From Streptomyces humi (lineage in GTDB: Bacteria > Actinomycetota > Actinomycetes > Streptomycetales > Streptomycetaceae): a DNA stretch of 38,292 nt. The notes under the pieces are model-generated. The model worked only from the letters and a program-made list of their open reading frames with translations. It was not told the DNA's origin and did not search any database. Shown here one piece after another: positions 15,933 through 23,502 of the stretch. The stretch spans positions 1 to 38,292 of the forward strand of contig NZ_LBMU02000030.1 in assembly GCF_001005085.2 (NCBI RefSeq). The letters run 5' to 3'. Position 1 is the first letter of the stretch. Every line of letters begins with the position of its first letter. A program made the translations under genes and the position numbers.

Positions 15933-16797
15933 GACCACGCCGACCCAGGATGCCGGAAGCGTCGAGGCGGGCCTCGACGCGCTGGAGACCTCGGTCGCAG
16001 GGCGGACGCCCTTCAGCCAGACCTTCAGGAACAAGATCCTGCCGCCGGTCATCGCGATCGCCGTGGTACTGGTCGCCTGGACCCTGCTCTACCCGGTCGT
16101 CGACGACCCGTCGAAGCTGCCCTCCCCTGCCGACGTCTGGAGCGCGGTCCAGGACCAGTGGGTCAAGGGGACACTGCTCAGCTACATCTGGGGCAGCGTC
16201 TCCCGCGGTCTGCTGGGCTTCCTGCTGGCGCTGGTGATCGGTACGCCGCTGGGCCTGGTGGTGGCGCGGGTGAAGTTCGTCCGTGCGGCCTTCGGCCCGA
16301 TCCTCTCCGGCCTCCAGTCGCTGCCCTCGGTCGCCTGGGTGGCGCCCGCGGTCATCTGGCTGGGGCTGGACAACTCGGTGATGTTCACGGTGATCCTGCT
16401 GGGCGCCGTGCCCTCCATCGCCAACGGCCTGGTGTCGGGCGTCGACCAGGTGCCCCCGCTGTTCCTGCGCGCCGGCCGCACCCTGGGCGCGACGGGCCTG
16501 CGCGGCACCTGGCACATCGTGATGCCGGCGGCGCTGCCCGGCTACGTGGCCGGTCTGAAGCAGGGCTGGGCGTTCTCCTGGCGTTCGCTGATGGCCGCCG
16601 AGATCATCGCCCAGTCGCCGGACATGGGCATGGGGCTCGGTCAGCTGCTTGAGGTGGGCCGTACCAACAGCGACATGGCGACGGTCTTCCTGGCCATCCT
16701 GCTCATCCTGTTCGTCGGCATCGCGATCGACCTGCTGATCTTCAGCCCGCTGGAGCGCTGGGTGCTGCGCAGCCGCGGTCTGCTGGTGAAGAGCTGA
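15919..16797 (+). CDS. ABC transporter permease (SsuC/TauC type)
   Basis: A 292-aa membrane protein with about six hydrophobic spans: 'ILPPVIAIAVVLVAWTLLYPV', 'GSVSRGLLGFLLALVIGTPLGLVVA', 'SVAWVAPAVIWLGL', 'NSVMFTVILLGAVPSIANG', 'WAFSWRSLMAAEII' and 'VFLAILLILFVGIAIDLLIF'. The cytoplasmic coupling (EAA-type) loop is 'RAGRTLGATGLRGTWHIVMPAALPG'. It is the transmembrane partner of the two preceding genes. ATG 15919 lies inside the ATPase gene with GGGGGGAG about 10 bases upstream. The chelatase gene follows 9 bp after the stop. Confidence 0.92.
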   Translation: MASTETTPTQDAGSVEAGLDALETSVAGRTPFSQTFRNKILPPVIAIAVVLVAWTLLYPVVDDPSKLPSPADVWSAVQDQWVKGTLLSYIWGSVSRGLLGFLLALVIGTPLGLVVARVKFVRAAFGPILSGLQSLPSVAWVAPAVIWLGLDNSVMFTVILLGAVPSIANGLVSGVDQVPPLFLRAGRTLGATGLRGTWHIVMPAALPGYVAGLKQGWAFSWRSLMAAEIIAQSPDMGMGLGQLLEVGRTNSDMATVFLAILLILFVGIAIDLLIFSPLERWVLRSRGLLVKS

Positions 16798-16806
16798 GGT
16801 CCGTCC

Positions 16807-17562
16807 ATGCGCAGGAAGCCGGTCCGCCCCGTGCTCGTGGTGATCGCCCACGGCAGCCGTGATCCACGGCACGCGGCGACCGTGCACGCCCTGGTGGAGC
16901 GGGTACGGTCGCTGCGGCCGGGGCTCCGCGTGGAGACCGGCTTCCTCGACTTCAACATCCCGTCCGTGCAGGGGGTGCTGGAGTCACTGGCGGCGGAGGG
17001 GGTCCGGGACGTCGTCGCCCTCCCCCTCCTCCTCACCCGCGCGTTCCACGCGAAGGCCGACATCCCGGCCGTCCTGCGGGAGGCGCCGCCGCGGCTGCGG
17101 ATCCGGCAGGCGGAGGTGCTGGGCCCGTCCCCGCTGCTGCTGTCGGCCCTGGAACGGCGGCTGTACGAGGCCGGGCTGTCCCCTGCCGACAGGTCGTCGA
17201 CCGGGGTGGTGCTGGCCTCGGCGGGGTCCAGCGATCCGGAGGCGATCGCGGTGATCGCGGACCTCGCGCGACAGTGGCGGCGCACCGGCTGGCGGGCCGT
17301 GCGGTGCGCGTTCGCCTCCGCCGCCCTGCCCCGCACCGAGGACGCGGTACGCGAACTCCGGGAGCTGGGTTGCGCCCGGGTGGCGGTGGCCCCTTACGTC
17401 CTCGCCCCCGGCTTCCTGCCGGACCGGATCGCCCGGGGCGCCGCGGCGGCGGACGTACTGGCCGACGTGCTCGGCCCGGCACCGGAGGTGGCCCGGGTGC
17501 TGCTCGAACGGTACGAGGACGCCTCGGAGAAGCTGACCGGGTGGTCGAGCATGAGCGCGTGA
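16807..17562 (+). CDS. Sirohydrochlorin chelatase (CbiX/SirB family)
   Basis: A 251-aa two-domain chelatase. The N-terminal active-site motif 'VLVVIAHGSRDPRHAATVHALV' holds the metal-coordinating His. 'DVVALPLLLTRAFHAKADIPAVL' supplies the second His region. The C-terminal half repeats the fold ('TGVVLASAGSSDPEA...RVAVAPYVLAPGFLPDRI') without the same histidines. It inserts ferrous iron into sirohydrochlorin to make siroheme, the cofactor of the sulfite reductase at the start of the operon, so the operon carries both apoenzyme and cofactor step. It is the last gene of the run; a 17-bp perfect palindrome begins 38 nt after its stop. Confidence 0.92.
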   Translation: MRRKPVRPVLVVIAHGSRDPRHAATVHALVERVRSLRPGLRVETGFLDFNIPSVQGVLESLAAEGVRDVVALPLLLTRAFHAKADIPAVLREAPPRLRIRQAEVLGPSPLLLSALERRLYEAGLSPADRSSTGVVLASAGSSDPEAIAVIADLARQWRRTGWRAVRCAFASAALPRTEDAVRELRELGCARVAVAPYVLAPGFLPDRIARGAAAADVLADVLGPAPEVARVLLERYEDASEKLTGWSSMSA

Positions 17563-18079
17563 ACGACCCCGCTTTTCAAGAGTGCGCCATAAAGAGGAAA
17601 TCCGTTGCGCCGAATCCGAGGATTCGGCGCAACGGAATACACGGGATCAGTCCCGGAATGCCGGCGTGGGCGTTGCTTGCTCTGGAGGATCTGGCCGCCG
17701 CTCGTCTTGCTGTTGCGCTTGGCCGTCACGATCCATGTACCGGCCTTGTTTCTTGAGCTTCTTCAGAGCTTCACGGAACAGCCCGGGCGGCGTCTGTGGA
17801 ACAGCTGTGGAAAGCCCCGGGAATAAGCGCGGCCGGGTCGCCGCGACGGAATGGGTTCGCGGTCCGGCGCTCCCCTGTCCGTCGGACCGCGAACAGCCGG
17901 CCCGCGGCGGGCTCCAGGGAGCGCTCGCCGCCGTGTCCGGCTCTTCTCTCTGCGTCGTGCGCGGCGAACGTGTCACACCGGGGGCTTTACCGGTTCAGCT
18001 GCCAACGACTTGGCCGTATTGGGTAGTTGCCCGAGTGGTCACGGTGTGACGGGTGCCGCCGGACCGGCAGGGTGGCCGG
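17563..18079. other. Gene-poor interval after the sulfur operon
   Basis: About 500 bp with no convincing gene. Frames on either strand show third-position GC well below the neighbours. It holds the palindrome at 17601-17636; a CGGGA-TCAG-TCCCG mini-hairpin near 17643; a CTGTGGAA pair at 17794 and 17805 (11-bp period); and GTCACACCG (17972-17980) facing CGGTGTGAC (18042-18050). A basic minus-strand frame from GTG 17729 ('MTAKRNSKTSGGQILQSKQR') runs through the palindrome and into the chelatase gene and is not credible as a whole. Confidence 0.6.
17601..17636. terminator. 17-bp perfect palindrome, probable bidirectional terminator
   Basis: Arms TCCGTTGCGCCGAATCC (17601-17617) and its exact complement (17620-17636) are separated by only GA. 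It lies just past the last gene of the operon. The perfect 17-bp match is longer than other terminators in the window. No T-run follows on either strand. Confidence 0.6.
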
Positions 18080-18081
18080 TC
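18062..18081 (-). terminator. Short stem-loop at the 3' end of the DUF1697 gene
   Basis: GACCGGC / GCCGGTC, 7 bp with a 6-nt loop, overlaps the DUF1697 stop codon region. A modest candidate terminator for that minus-strand gene. Confidence 0.35.
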
Positions 18082-18622
18082 AGCCGGTCAGCTCGACCAG
18101 CTTCAGCACCGTGTTCCAGTTCCGGGTCGTCGCGATCAGTCCCTTGTTGATCCGGGGCCGGGACAGGGCCTCGGCCAGCTTGGAGCGGCCGAGGCCGTCC
18201 GGGGCGTACAGGTACAGCGCGCGGTCGCCGAGGCGGAACTCCTCGGGAAGGTGTGCGGCGGGGTCCAGGTCCGCGAAGCGCTCCGGTGCGAGGGGCCCGG
18301 AGAAGTAGGTGACGTGCAGTTGCCTGGCCTCCAGTTCGGCGGCGGGGAACGGGCAGGCCTCGGCGACCGCCTTCAGATAGGCGTGGTCGCGGACGAGCAC
18401 GTCGACCGAGAAGCCGAACCGCCCCTCGATCGCCTTGGTCAATTCGGCGGCGAGCGACTCCGCGTCCCCGTGGCCGCACGCGAAGACGGCCTGGCCGCTC
18501 TGCAAGTAGGTCTGGACGGACTCGTACCCCAGCCCGGTCAGCAGCCCGCGCAGTTCCGCCATCGGGAGCTTCTTCTTGCCACCCACGTTGATCCCGCGCA
18601 GCAGCGCCGCATAGGTCGTCAT
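18080..18622 (-). CDS. DUF1697 family protein
   Basis: A 180-aa protein with the family's N-terminal signature 'YAALLRGINVGGKKKLPMAELRGLLTGLGYESVQTYLQSGQAVF', a two-strand/helix module at residues about 5-50. A second module follows ('HVTYFSGPLAPERFADLD') and the conserved end 'RSKLAEALSRPRINKGLIATTRNWNTVLKLVEL'. The family is widespread; its function is unknown. Start ATG 18622 with TAAGG about 9 bases upstream. A 14-bp hairpin lies immediately before that SD. Confidence 0.9.
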   Translation of the reverse strand: MTTYAALLRGINVGGKKKLPMAELRGLLTGLGYESVQTYLQSGQAVFACGHGDAESLAAELTKAIEGRFGFSVDVLVRDHAYLKAVAEACPFPAAELEARQLHVTYFSGPLAPERFADLDPAAHLPEEFRLGDRALYLYAPDGLGRSKLAEALSRPRINKGLIATTRNWNTVLKLVELTG

Positions 18623-19005
18623 TCGAACACCTTAGAACGGCCGTCGTGCCCCGTGGGGGTCGGCACGACGGCCGTGCCGGGCAACCCGGACTGCCCGAAA
18701 CTCTGGCCGATCGGACCGGCCCGGATCAACCTCTACACGCACCTGTGACTTGTTCAACAAGGTTCCGCAATCACAAAGAGGATGCACGTCGTCGGAAGGG
18801 ACACCCCTGATCATCACCCCCGAGACGGGTCGACAGATGTAAGGGCCCGGCATCCTCCTCGGCGACGAGAACCGGCCGCCGTACTTCACCGGGCAGCACG
18901 AGGAGTCGCTCTTGCCGGGCCCATACCTTCGAAACGAACGAAGGAAGTCGTGAAGAGACCGTGACGGCCGGGGCCGTCACCGCACACGAGGGGGGCGATC
19001 CCGTC
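18623..19005. promoter_or_regulatory. Divergent intergenic region between DUF1697 and MMPL genes
   Basis: No gene is supported. The region contains a 14-bp hairpin (ACGGCCGTCGTGCC at 18636-18649 with its complement at 18661-18674, 11-nt loop) in the 5' leader of the DUF1697 gene. It also has the operator-like CTTGTT-C-AACAAG (18749-18761) and CCTTCG-N7-CGAAGG (18926-18944) ahead of the MMPL gene. Confidence 0.5.
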
Positions 19006-21267
19006 ATGGATCCCGTCAAGGGGCACGGAGAGACGCGGGTGCGGGGCCTGGCCGCGCGGGCCGGCGGCTGGAGCGCCCGGCACCGCTGGGCCGCCGTCGG
19101 CATATGGGTGCTGTTCGTGGTCCTGGCGATGGGGCTCGGCTCCGCCGCCGGCCGGGTCGACGTCGACGAGGGCGACCAGCTCAAGGGCGAGACCCACACC
19201 GCCGCGAAGATCATCGACGATGCGGGGATCAAGGAGCCGGCCAGTGAGACGGTGCTGATCCAGGCGAAGGGCACCTCGGCCAAGGCCACGGACGACGTCT
19301 TCAGGGCCGCCGTCGCCGACGTGGTGAAGGCCGTCGAGGGCACCGGCCGGGTCACGGACGTCACCTCGCCGTACGACACCCGGACCATCTCGAAGGACGG
19401 CCGCAGCGCGCTGGTCCAGTTCGACATGCGCGGCGACGCGGAGACCGCCGGCGACCGGGTCGGGCCGGTGCTGGACGCCGTGGCCGGGGTCCAGAAGGCA
19501 CACGGTTCGCTGCGGATCGAGGAGATCGGCGGCGCCAGCATGAACAAGCAGTACGACGACGCCTTCGGCAAGGACTTCCAGCGGGCCGAGTACTCCGCCG
19601 TCCCGGTGGCCTTCGGGATCCTGCTGATCGCCTTCGGCGCCCTGGTGGCCGCGCTGCTGCCGGTCGGTCTGGCCGTCACCGCGATCATGGCGACGATGGG
19701 TCTGATGGGCCTGGTCAGCCACCTCCAGCCGATGAGTGACACCGCCAACTCCGTGATGCTGCTGGTCGGCATGGCGGTCGGTGTCGACTACTGCCTGTTC
19801 TACCTGCGCCGGGAACGCGAGGAGCGGGACGCCGGCCGGGACGCGGGCGCCGCGCTGCGCATCGCCGCCGCCACCAGTGGCCGGGCGATCATCGTCTCCG
19901 GTGTCACGGTGTGCGTGGCCATGGCGGGCATGCTGTTCACCGGGCTCGCCGAGTTCGAGGCGATGGGCCTGGCCTCCCTGATGGTCGTCGCGGTCGCCAT
20001 GGTCGGCTCCGTGACCGTGCTGCCGGCGCTGCTCTCCCTGCTCGGCGAGCGGGTCGAGAAGGGCCGGATCCCCTTCCTGCGCCGCCGCGAGCGCCGGGGC
20101 GGCCGCGCTCAGAGCCGCTTCTGGACCGCCGTCCTGCGGGGCGTGCTCGCCAGGCCGCTGGTCTCCGTGGCCGTCGCGGTCGGCGCGCTGCTCGGCGTCG
20201 CCGCGCCCACGCTCGGGATGAAGACCTCACAGCTCACCCTGGACCAGGAGTTCGGCCACTCGCTGCCGATCGTGGGGACCTACGACCGGCTCAACGAGGC
20301 CTTCCCGGGCGGTTCCGAGCCCGCCGAGGTGGTCGTCAGGGCCAAGGACATCAACGCCCCCGAGGTGAAGCGGGCGCTGACCGACTTCCGGGAACGGGCG
20401 ATCAGTTCGGGCGCCTCGCGCGGCCCGGTCGACATCAGGCTGCACGACGGCCAGAACGTCGCCCTGATATCCGTGCCGCTGGTGGGCGGCTCCGACATGG
20501 ACAAGGCCGGCCAGAGCCTGCGCACGCTGCGCGACGAGGTACGGCCGGCCACCCTGGGCCGGGTCGACGGGGTGCAGGCGCCCGTCACCGGTTCGGTCGC
20601 CGGCAACGAGGACTTCAACGACCAGCTGATGGGCTCGGTCGTCCCGGTCTTCGCCTTCGTGGTCGTCTTCGCCTTCCTCCTGATGCTGCTGTCGTTCCGC
20701 TCGCTGACCGTGGCGATCACCTCGATCGTCCTCAACCTGCTCTCGGTGGGGGCCGCCTACGGCATCCTCGTCGCCGTCTTCCAGCACGGCTGGGGCGCCT
20801 CCCTGGTGGGCGCGGAGGGCGTCGGCGCGATCGTCACCTGGCTGCCGCTGTTCCTCTTCGTGATCCTGTTCGGCCTGTCGATGGACTACCACGTGTTCGT
20901 GGTCTCCCGGATCCGCGAGGCCCGGCTGCGCGGCCGGTCCACCAAGGACGCCATCCAGCACGGTGTGGTCACCACGGCCGGGGTCGTCACCAGCGCCGCC
21001 GTCATCATGGTCGCCGTCTTCGCGATCTTCGGCACGCTGTCCATGCAGTCCATGAAGCAGATGGGCGTGGGCCTGGCGGCGGCCGTCCTGATCGACGCGA
21101 CGGTCATCCGGGGCGTGCTGCTCCCGGCGGTGATGGCGCTGCTCGGCGAGCGCAACTGGTACCTGCCGAGCTGGCTGCGGTGGCTGCCGGACCTGACCCA
21201 CGACGAGTCGCCGGAGCCGGTGGCGCCGCCGACGGCACGCGGCGAGCAGGACCGCCTGCCGGTCTGA
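19006..21267 (+). CDS. MMPL family RND-type transporter
   Basis: A 753-aa exporter with two repeats of the RND/MMPL layout. TM1 is 'WAAVGIWVLFVVLAMGLGSA', followed by an extracytoplasmic domain with 'SETVLIQAKG'. TM2-6 occur around residues 200-350 ('AVPVAFGILLIAFGALVAALLPVGLAVTAIM', 'MLLVGMAVGVDYCLFYLRREREER'). The second half repeats this with 'VVPVFAFVVVFAFLLMLLSFRSLTVAI' and 'LFVILFGLSMDYHVFVVSRIREARLRG'. The buried proton-relay 'GVDYCLF' and 'SMDYHVF' pairs are present in both halves. Homologues export lipids, peptides or drugs; no substrate clue is seen. ATG 19006 has GAGGGGGG about 10 bases upstream; a GTG at 18961 would add 15 residues. A strong terminator follows. The palindrome at 18749 may be its repressor site. 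Confidence 0.9.
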   Translation: MDPVKGHGETRVRGLAARAGGWSARHRWAAVGIWVLFVVLAMGLGSAAGRVDVDEGDQLKGETHTAAKIIDDAGIKEPASETVLIQAKGTSAKATDDVFRAAVADVVKAVEGTGRVTDVTSPYDTRTISKDGRSALVQFDMRGDAETAGDRVGPVLDAVAGVQKAHGSLRIEEIGGASMNKQYDDAFGKDFQRAEYSAVPVAFGILLIAFGALVAALLPVGLAVTAIMATMGLMGLVSHLQPMSDTANSVMLLVGMAVGVDYCLFYLRREREERDAGRDAGAALRIAAATSGRAIIVSGVTVCVAMAGMLFTGLAEFEAMGLASLMVVAVAMVGSVTVLPALLSLLGERVEKGRIPFLRRRERRGGRAQSRFWTAVLRGVLARPLVSVAVAVGALLGVAAPTLGMKTSQLTLDQEFGHSLPIVGTYDRLNEAFPGGSEPAEVVVRAKDINAPEVKRALTDFRERAISSGASRGPVDIRLHDGQNVALISVPLVGGSDMDKAGQSLRTLRDEVRPATLGRVDGVQAPVTGSVAGNEDFNDQLMGSVVPVFAFVVVFAFLLMLLSFRSLTVAITSIVLNLLSVGAAYGILVAVFQHGWGASLVGAEGVGAIVTWLPLFLFVILFGLSMDYHVFVVSRIREARLRGRSTKDAIQHGVVTTAGVVTSAAVIMVAVFAIFGTLSMQSMKQMGVGLAAAVLIDATVIRGVLLPAVMALLGERNWYLPSWLRWLPDLTHDESPEPVAPPTARGEQDRLPV

Positions 21268-21283
21268 GCACCGGCCCGCCGCA

Positions 21284-21320
21284 CAGGGCCCGCCGACTCC
21301 CGGGGAGCCGGCGGGCCCTG
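21284..21320 (+). terminator. Stem-loop terminator after the MMPL gene
   Basis: CAGGGCCCGCCG / CGGCGGGCCCTG, 12 bp perfect, with an inner CTCC/GGAG extension across one mismatch. It is followed by TCCCCTTCTC. It may serve both convergent genes. Confidence 0.75.
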
Positions 21321-21336
21321 TCCCCTTCTCCGCCGG

Positions 21337-21380
21337 CCGTTCGCCGGCCGTTCGCCGGCCGTTCGCCGGCCGTTCGCCGG
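21337..21380. repeat. Four tandem 11-bp repeats
   Basis: CCGTTCGCCGG occurs four times in perfect tandem (21337, 21348, 21359, 21370), flanked by degenerate units TTCTCCGCCGG (21326) and TCATTCGTCGG (21381). The array fills the gap between the MMPL terminator and the stop of the convergent lipoprotein gene. Copy number probably varies by slippage. Confidence 0.85.
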
Positions 21381-21391
21381 TCATTCGTCGG

Positions 21392-22669
21392 TCAGCGCTG
21401 GTAGCGGGCAAGCACCAGGTTGCCGTCCCGCTCCAGCCGGCGGCGGAGTTCGCCGAGGCCGATGGCGCCGCTGTAGTACTCCTGGAGGGCCGGGCCGGCC
21501 ACCTTGTCCTTCCACTCGGGATAGCCGCGGACCGTCTGGGCGGGGGCCGGGCCCAGCCGTCCGGCGAGGGCGGTACCGGTGGCCCAACCGTACTTCGCGG
21601 TGTGCAGGGCCGGGTCCTCCAGGGCCTCGGTGCCGGTGGGCAGCATCCAGTCGCCGAGGGCGAGCCGGACCATGTTCCGCGGCCGCAGCAGGAAGTCGAC
21701 GAACTCGATCGCCTCCTTCTTGTGGGGACTGTCCTCGGCGATCGACAGCGTCTGCGGACTGACCCCCTGGGCGAGCCCGTCGGCGCCGGCCGGAGCCGGC
21801 AGCACCTCCCAGTCGAAGCCCTCGGGCGCCTGCTGGACGATCTGCTGCCGGTAGGAGAAGCCGAGCGGGACCATCGCGTACCTGCCGCCGAAGAAGCCGG
21901 GCAGGGTGTCCGAGCCGCCGCTGCCCAGGGTGGAGCCGGGCGCGCTGTGGTCGACGCCGAGCTGGTCGTGGATCGTGCGCGGCACGACCTGGTCGGCGGC
22001 CTCGAAGCGGACGGTCACCTTGCCGTCGGCGCTTCGGTGGAAGAGCCGCCCGCCCGCGGAGAGCGAGAGGTTGAGGGTGGCGGAGACGGGTTCCTTGAGG
22101 GGCCAGGCGACGCCGTACCGCCCGGCGCCGCTGAGCCGCTGGGTGACCCGCCGGAACTCTGCCCAGGTCCACGGGTGTGCGGGGGTCGGGATGCGCACGC
22201 CGGAGGCGGCGAGCCAGGTCGTGTTGGCGATCAGGACGCGCGGCTCCTGGAGGAAGGGCACGCCGTAGACGCCCTTGCCGAACCGGGCCGTCCGCCAGGT
22301 GCGTTCGGGTATCGCGGACCTGAGCCGGGCGGGCAGCAGACCGGTCAGGTCGGCGAGGTACCCGCCATAGGCGAAGTCCGCGAGGTCGTCGGAGGCGTCG
22401 TGGATGATGTCCGGCGCCTCACCGCCCTCGAAGGAGGTCAGCAGCTGGTCGTGGACGTTGTCCCAACTGCCCTGCACGTACTCGACCTTGACGTCCGCGT
22501 GGGTGGCGTTCCACTCCTTCACCAGTTCCTTGTTGGCGGCGACCGACTCGTCCTGCCAGGCCAGCGACTGGAAGCGGAGGGTGATGGGACCGCCGGTCCC
22601 GCCACCGGCCGAGCAGCCCGCGATCAGCAGGAGGAGTACGACGACGGCCGTGGTCGCCCTGGTCCGCAT
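21392..22669 (-). CDS. Sugar-type ABC transporter substrate-binding lipoprotein
   Basis: A 425-aa lipoprotein of the extracellular solute-binding family 1 type. Signal peptide 'TTAVVVLLLLIAGC' with lipidated Cys19. Motifs include 'LRFQSLAWQDESVAANKELVKEWNATH', 'WDNVHDQLLTSFEGGEAPDIIHD', 'GVYGVPFLQEPRVLIANTTWL' and 'WTWAEFRRVTQRLSG', all common in carbohydrate binders. The sugar is not identifiable. The ATG shares one base with the stop of the preceding permease gene (TGATG), so it is translationally coupled. Its place last in the operon is unusual; binding-protein genes usually come first. A longer frame reaching 23422 overlaps the permease and is not real. Confidence 0.9.
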   Translation of the reverse strand: MRTRATTAVVVLLLLIAGCSAGGGTGGPITLRFQSLAWQDESVAANKELVKEWNATHADVKVEYVQGSWDNVHDQLLTSFEGGEAPDIIHDASDDLADFAYGGYLADLTGLLPARLRSAIPERTWRTARFGKGVYGVPFLQEPRVLIANTTWLAASGVRIPTPAHPWTWAEFRRVTQRLSGAGRYGVAWPLKEPVSATLNLSLSAGGRLFHRSADGKVTVRFEAADQVVPRTIHDQLGVDHSAPGSTLGSGGSDTLPGFFGGRYAMVPLGFSYRQQIVQQAPEGFDWEVLPAPAGADGLAQGVSPQTLSIAEDSPHKKEAIEFVDFLLRPRNMVRLALGDWMLPTGTEALEDPALHTAKYGWATGTALAGRLGPAPAQTVRGYPEWKDKVAGPALQEYYSGAIGLGELRRRLERDGNLVLARYQR

Positions 22670-23502
22670 CAGCTCTTCACCGCCCCGGCGAACAGCCCGC
22701 CCGTGAGCCGCCGCTGCACGAGGGCGAAGACCAGCAGTGAGGGCAGGGTGGCGAGGAAGGCGGCCGCCGCCAGCGGACCCAGGTCCGCCACGCCCTCGGC
22801 GCCGATGAAGTGGGTGAGGACGACCGGCAGGGTCTGTTTCTCCGGTGTCTTCAGCAGCACCAGCGCGAAGAAGAACTCGTTCCAGGCGGTGACGAAGGCG
22901 AACAGCGCGGTCGCCACGATCCCGGGTGCCAGCAGCGGCGCCGTCACCGACACCAGGGTGCGCAGCCGCCCGGCCCCGTCGACGGCCGCCGCCTCCTCCA
23001 GTTCGACGGGCACCGCCCTGACGTGTCCGACGAGCATCCACAGCGCGAACGGCAGCGCCCACACGACGTACACCAGCACCAGGCCGAGCAGGGAGTCGAT
23101 CAGCCGCAGGTTCTTCAGCACCAGGAACAGCGGGATGATCACCAGCACGAACGGGAACGCCTGACCGACCACCACCCAGCCGGTGACCGCCCGGGAGAGC
23201 GCGGTGCGGCGCCGGGCCGTCACATAGGCCATCGGGGTGGCGAGGAGTACGGCGATCAGTGCGGCGCCGAGCGCGGCGAGCAGGGAGTTGAGGCCGGCGC
23301 GCAGCAGGGGCTGTTCGTCGAAGGCCTGCCGGAAGTTGGCGAGGGTCGGGTGCCGCGGGATCCAGGTGGGATGCAGACTGCCCAGCTCCTGCGCGGACTT
23401 GAAGGCCGTGGAGAGCAGCCACAGGAGCGGGAAGGCGAGGAAGACGAGGTAGGCGATCAGGGCCGCGTACCGGCCGACGCGGGTGCTGGTCCTGGTCCTC
23501 AT
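22669..23502 (-). CDS. Carbohydrate ABC transporter permease (MalG type)
   Basis: A 277-aa permease. TM1 is 'YAALIAYLVFLAFPLLWLLSTAFK'. Then 'LLRAGLNSLLAALGAALIAVLLATPMAYV', 'WVVVGQAFPFVLVIIPLFLVLKNL', 'LVLVYVVWALPFALWMLVGHV' and the EAA loop 'EEAAAVDGAGRLRTLVSVTAPLLAPG'. The last span is 'FLATLPSLLVFALVQRRLTGGLFAGAVK', the usual MalG-type ending. Its ATG overlaps the upstream permease stop by 4 bp (ATGA) and its stop shares a base with the next ATG. Works with the two neighbours; the ATPase must come from elsewhere, as with MsiK in Streptomyces. Confidence 0.92.
   Translation of the reverse strand: MRTRTSTRVGRYAALIAYLVFLAFPLLWLLSTAFKSAQELGSLHPTWIPRHPTLANFRQAFDEQPLLRAGLNSLLAALGAALIAVLLATPMAYVTARRRTALSRAVTGWVVVGQAFPFVLVIIPLFLVLKNLRLIDSLLGLVLVYVVWALPFALWMLVGHVRAVPVELEEAAAVDGAGRLRTLVSVTAPLLAPGIVATALFAFVTAWNEFFFALVLLKTPEKQTLPVVLTHFIGAEGVADLGPLAAAAFLATLPSLLVFALVQRRLTGGLFAGAVKS

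Noticed and set aside
17794..17812. CTGTGGAA pair resembling DnaA boxes
   Set aside because: The match to the Streptomyces box TTGTCCACA is poor, there are only two, and no dnaA/dnaN genes are nearby, so no origin is claimed.
17647..17976. Minus-strand small frame with a Lys/Gln-rich segment
   Set aside because: No SD, third-position GC well below that of neighbouring genes, and no recognised family; probably non-coding.
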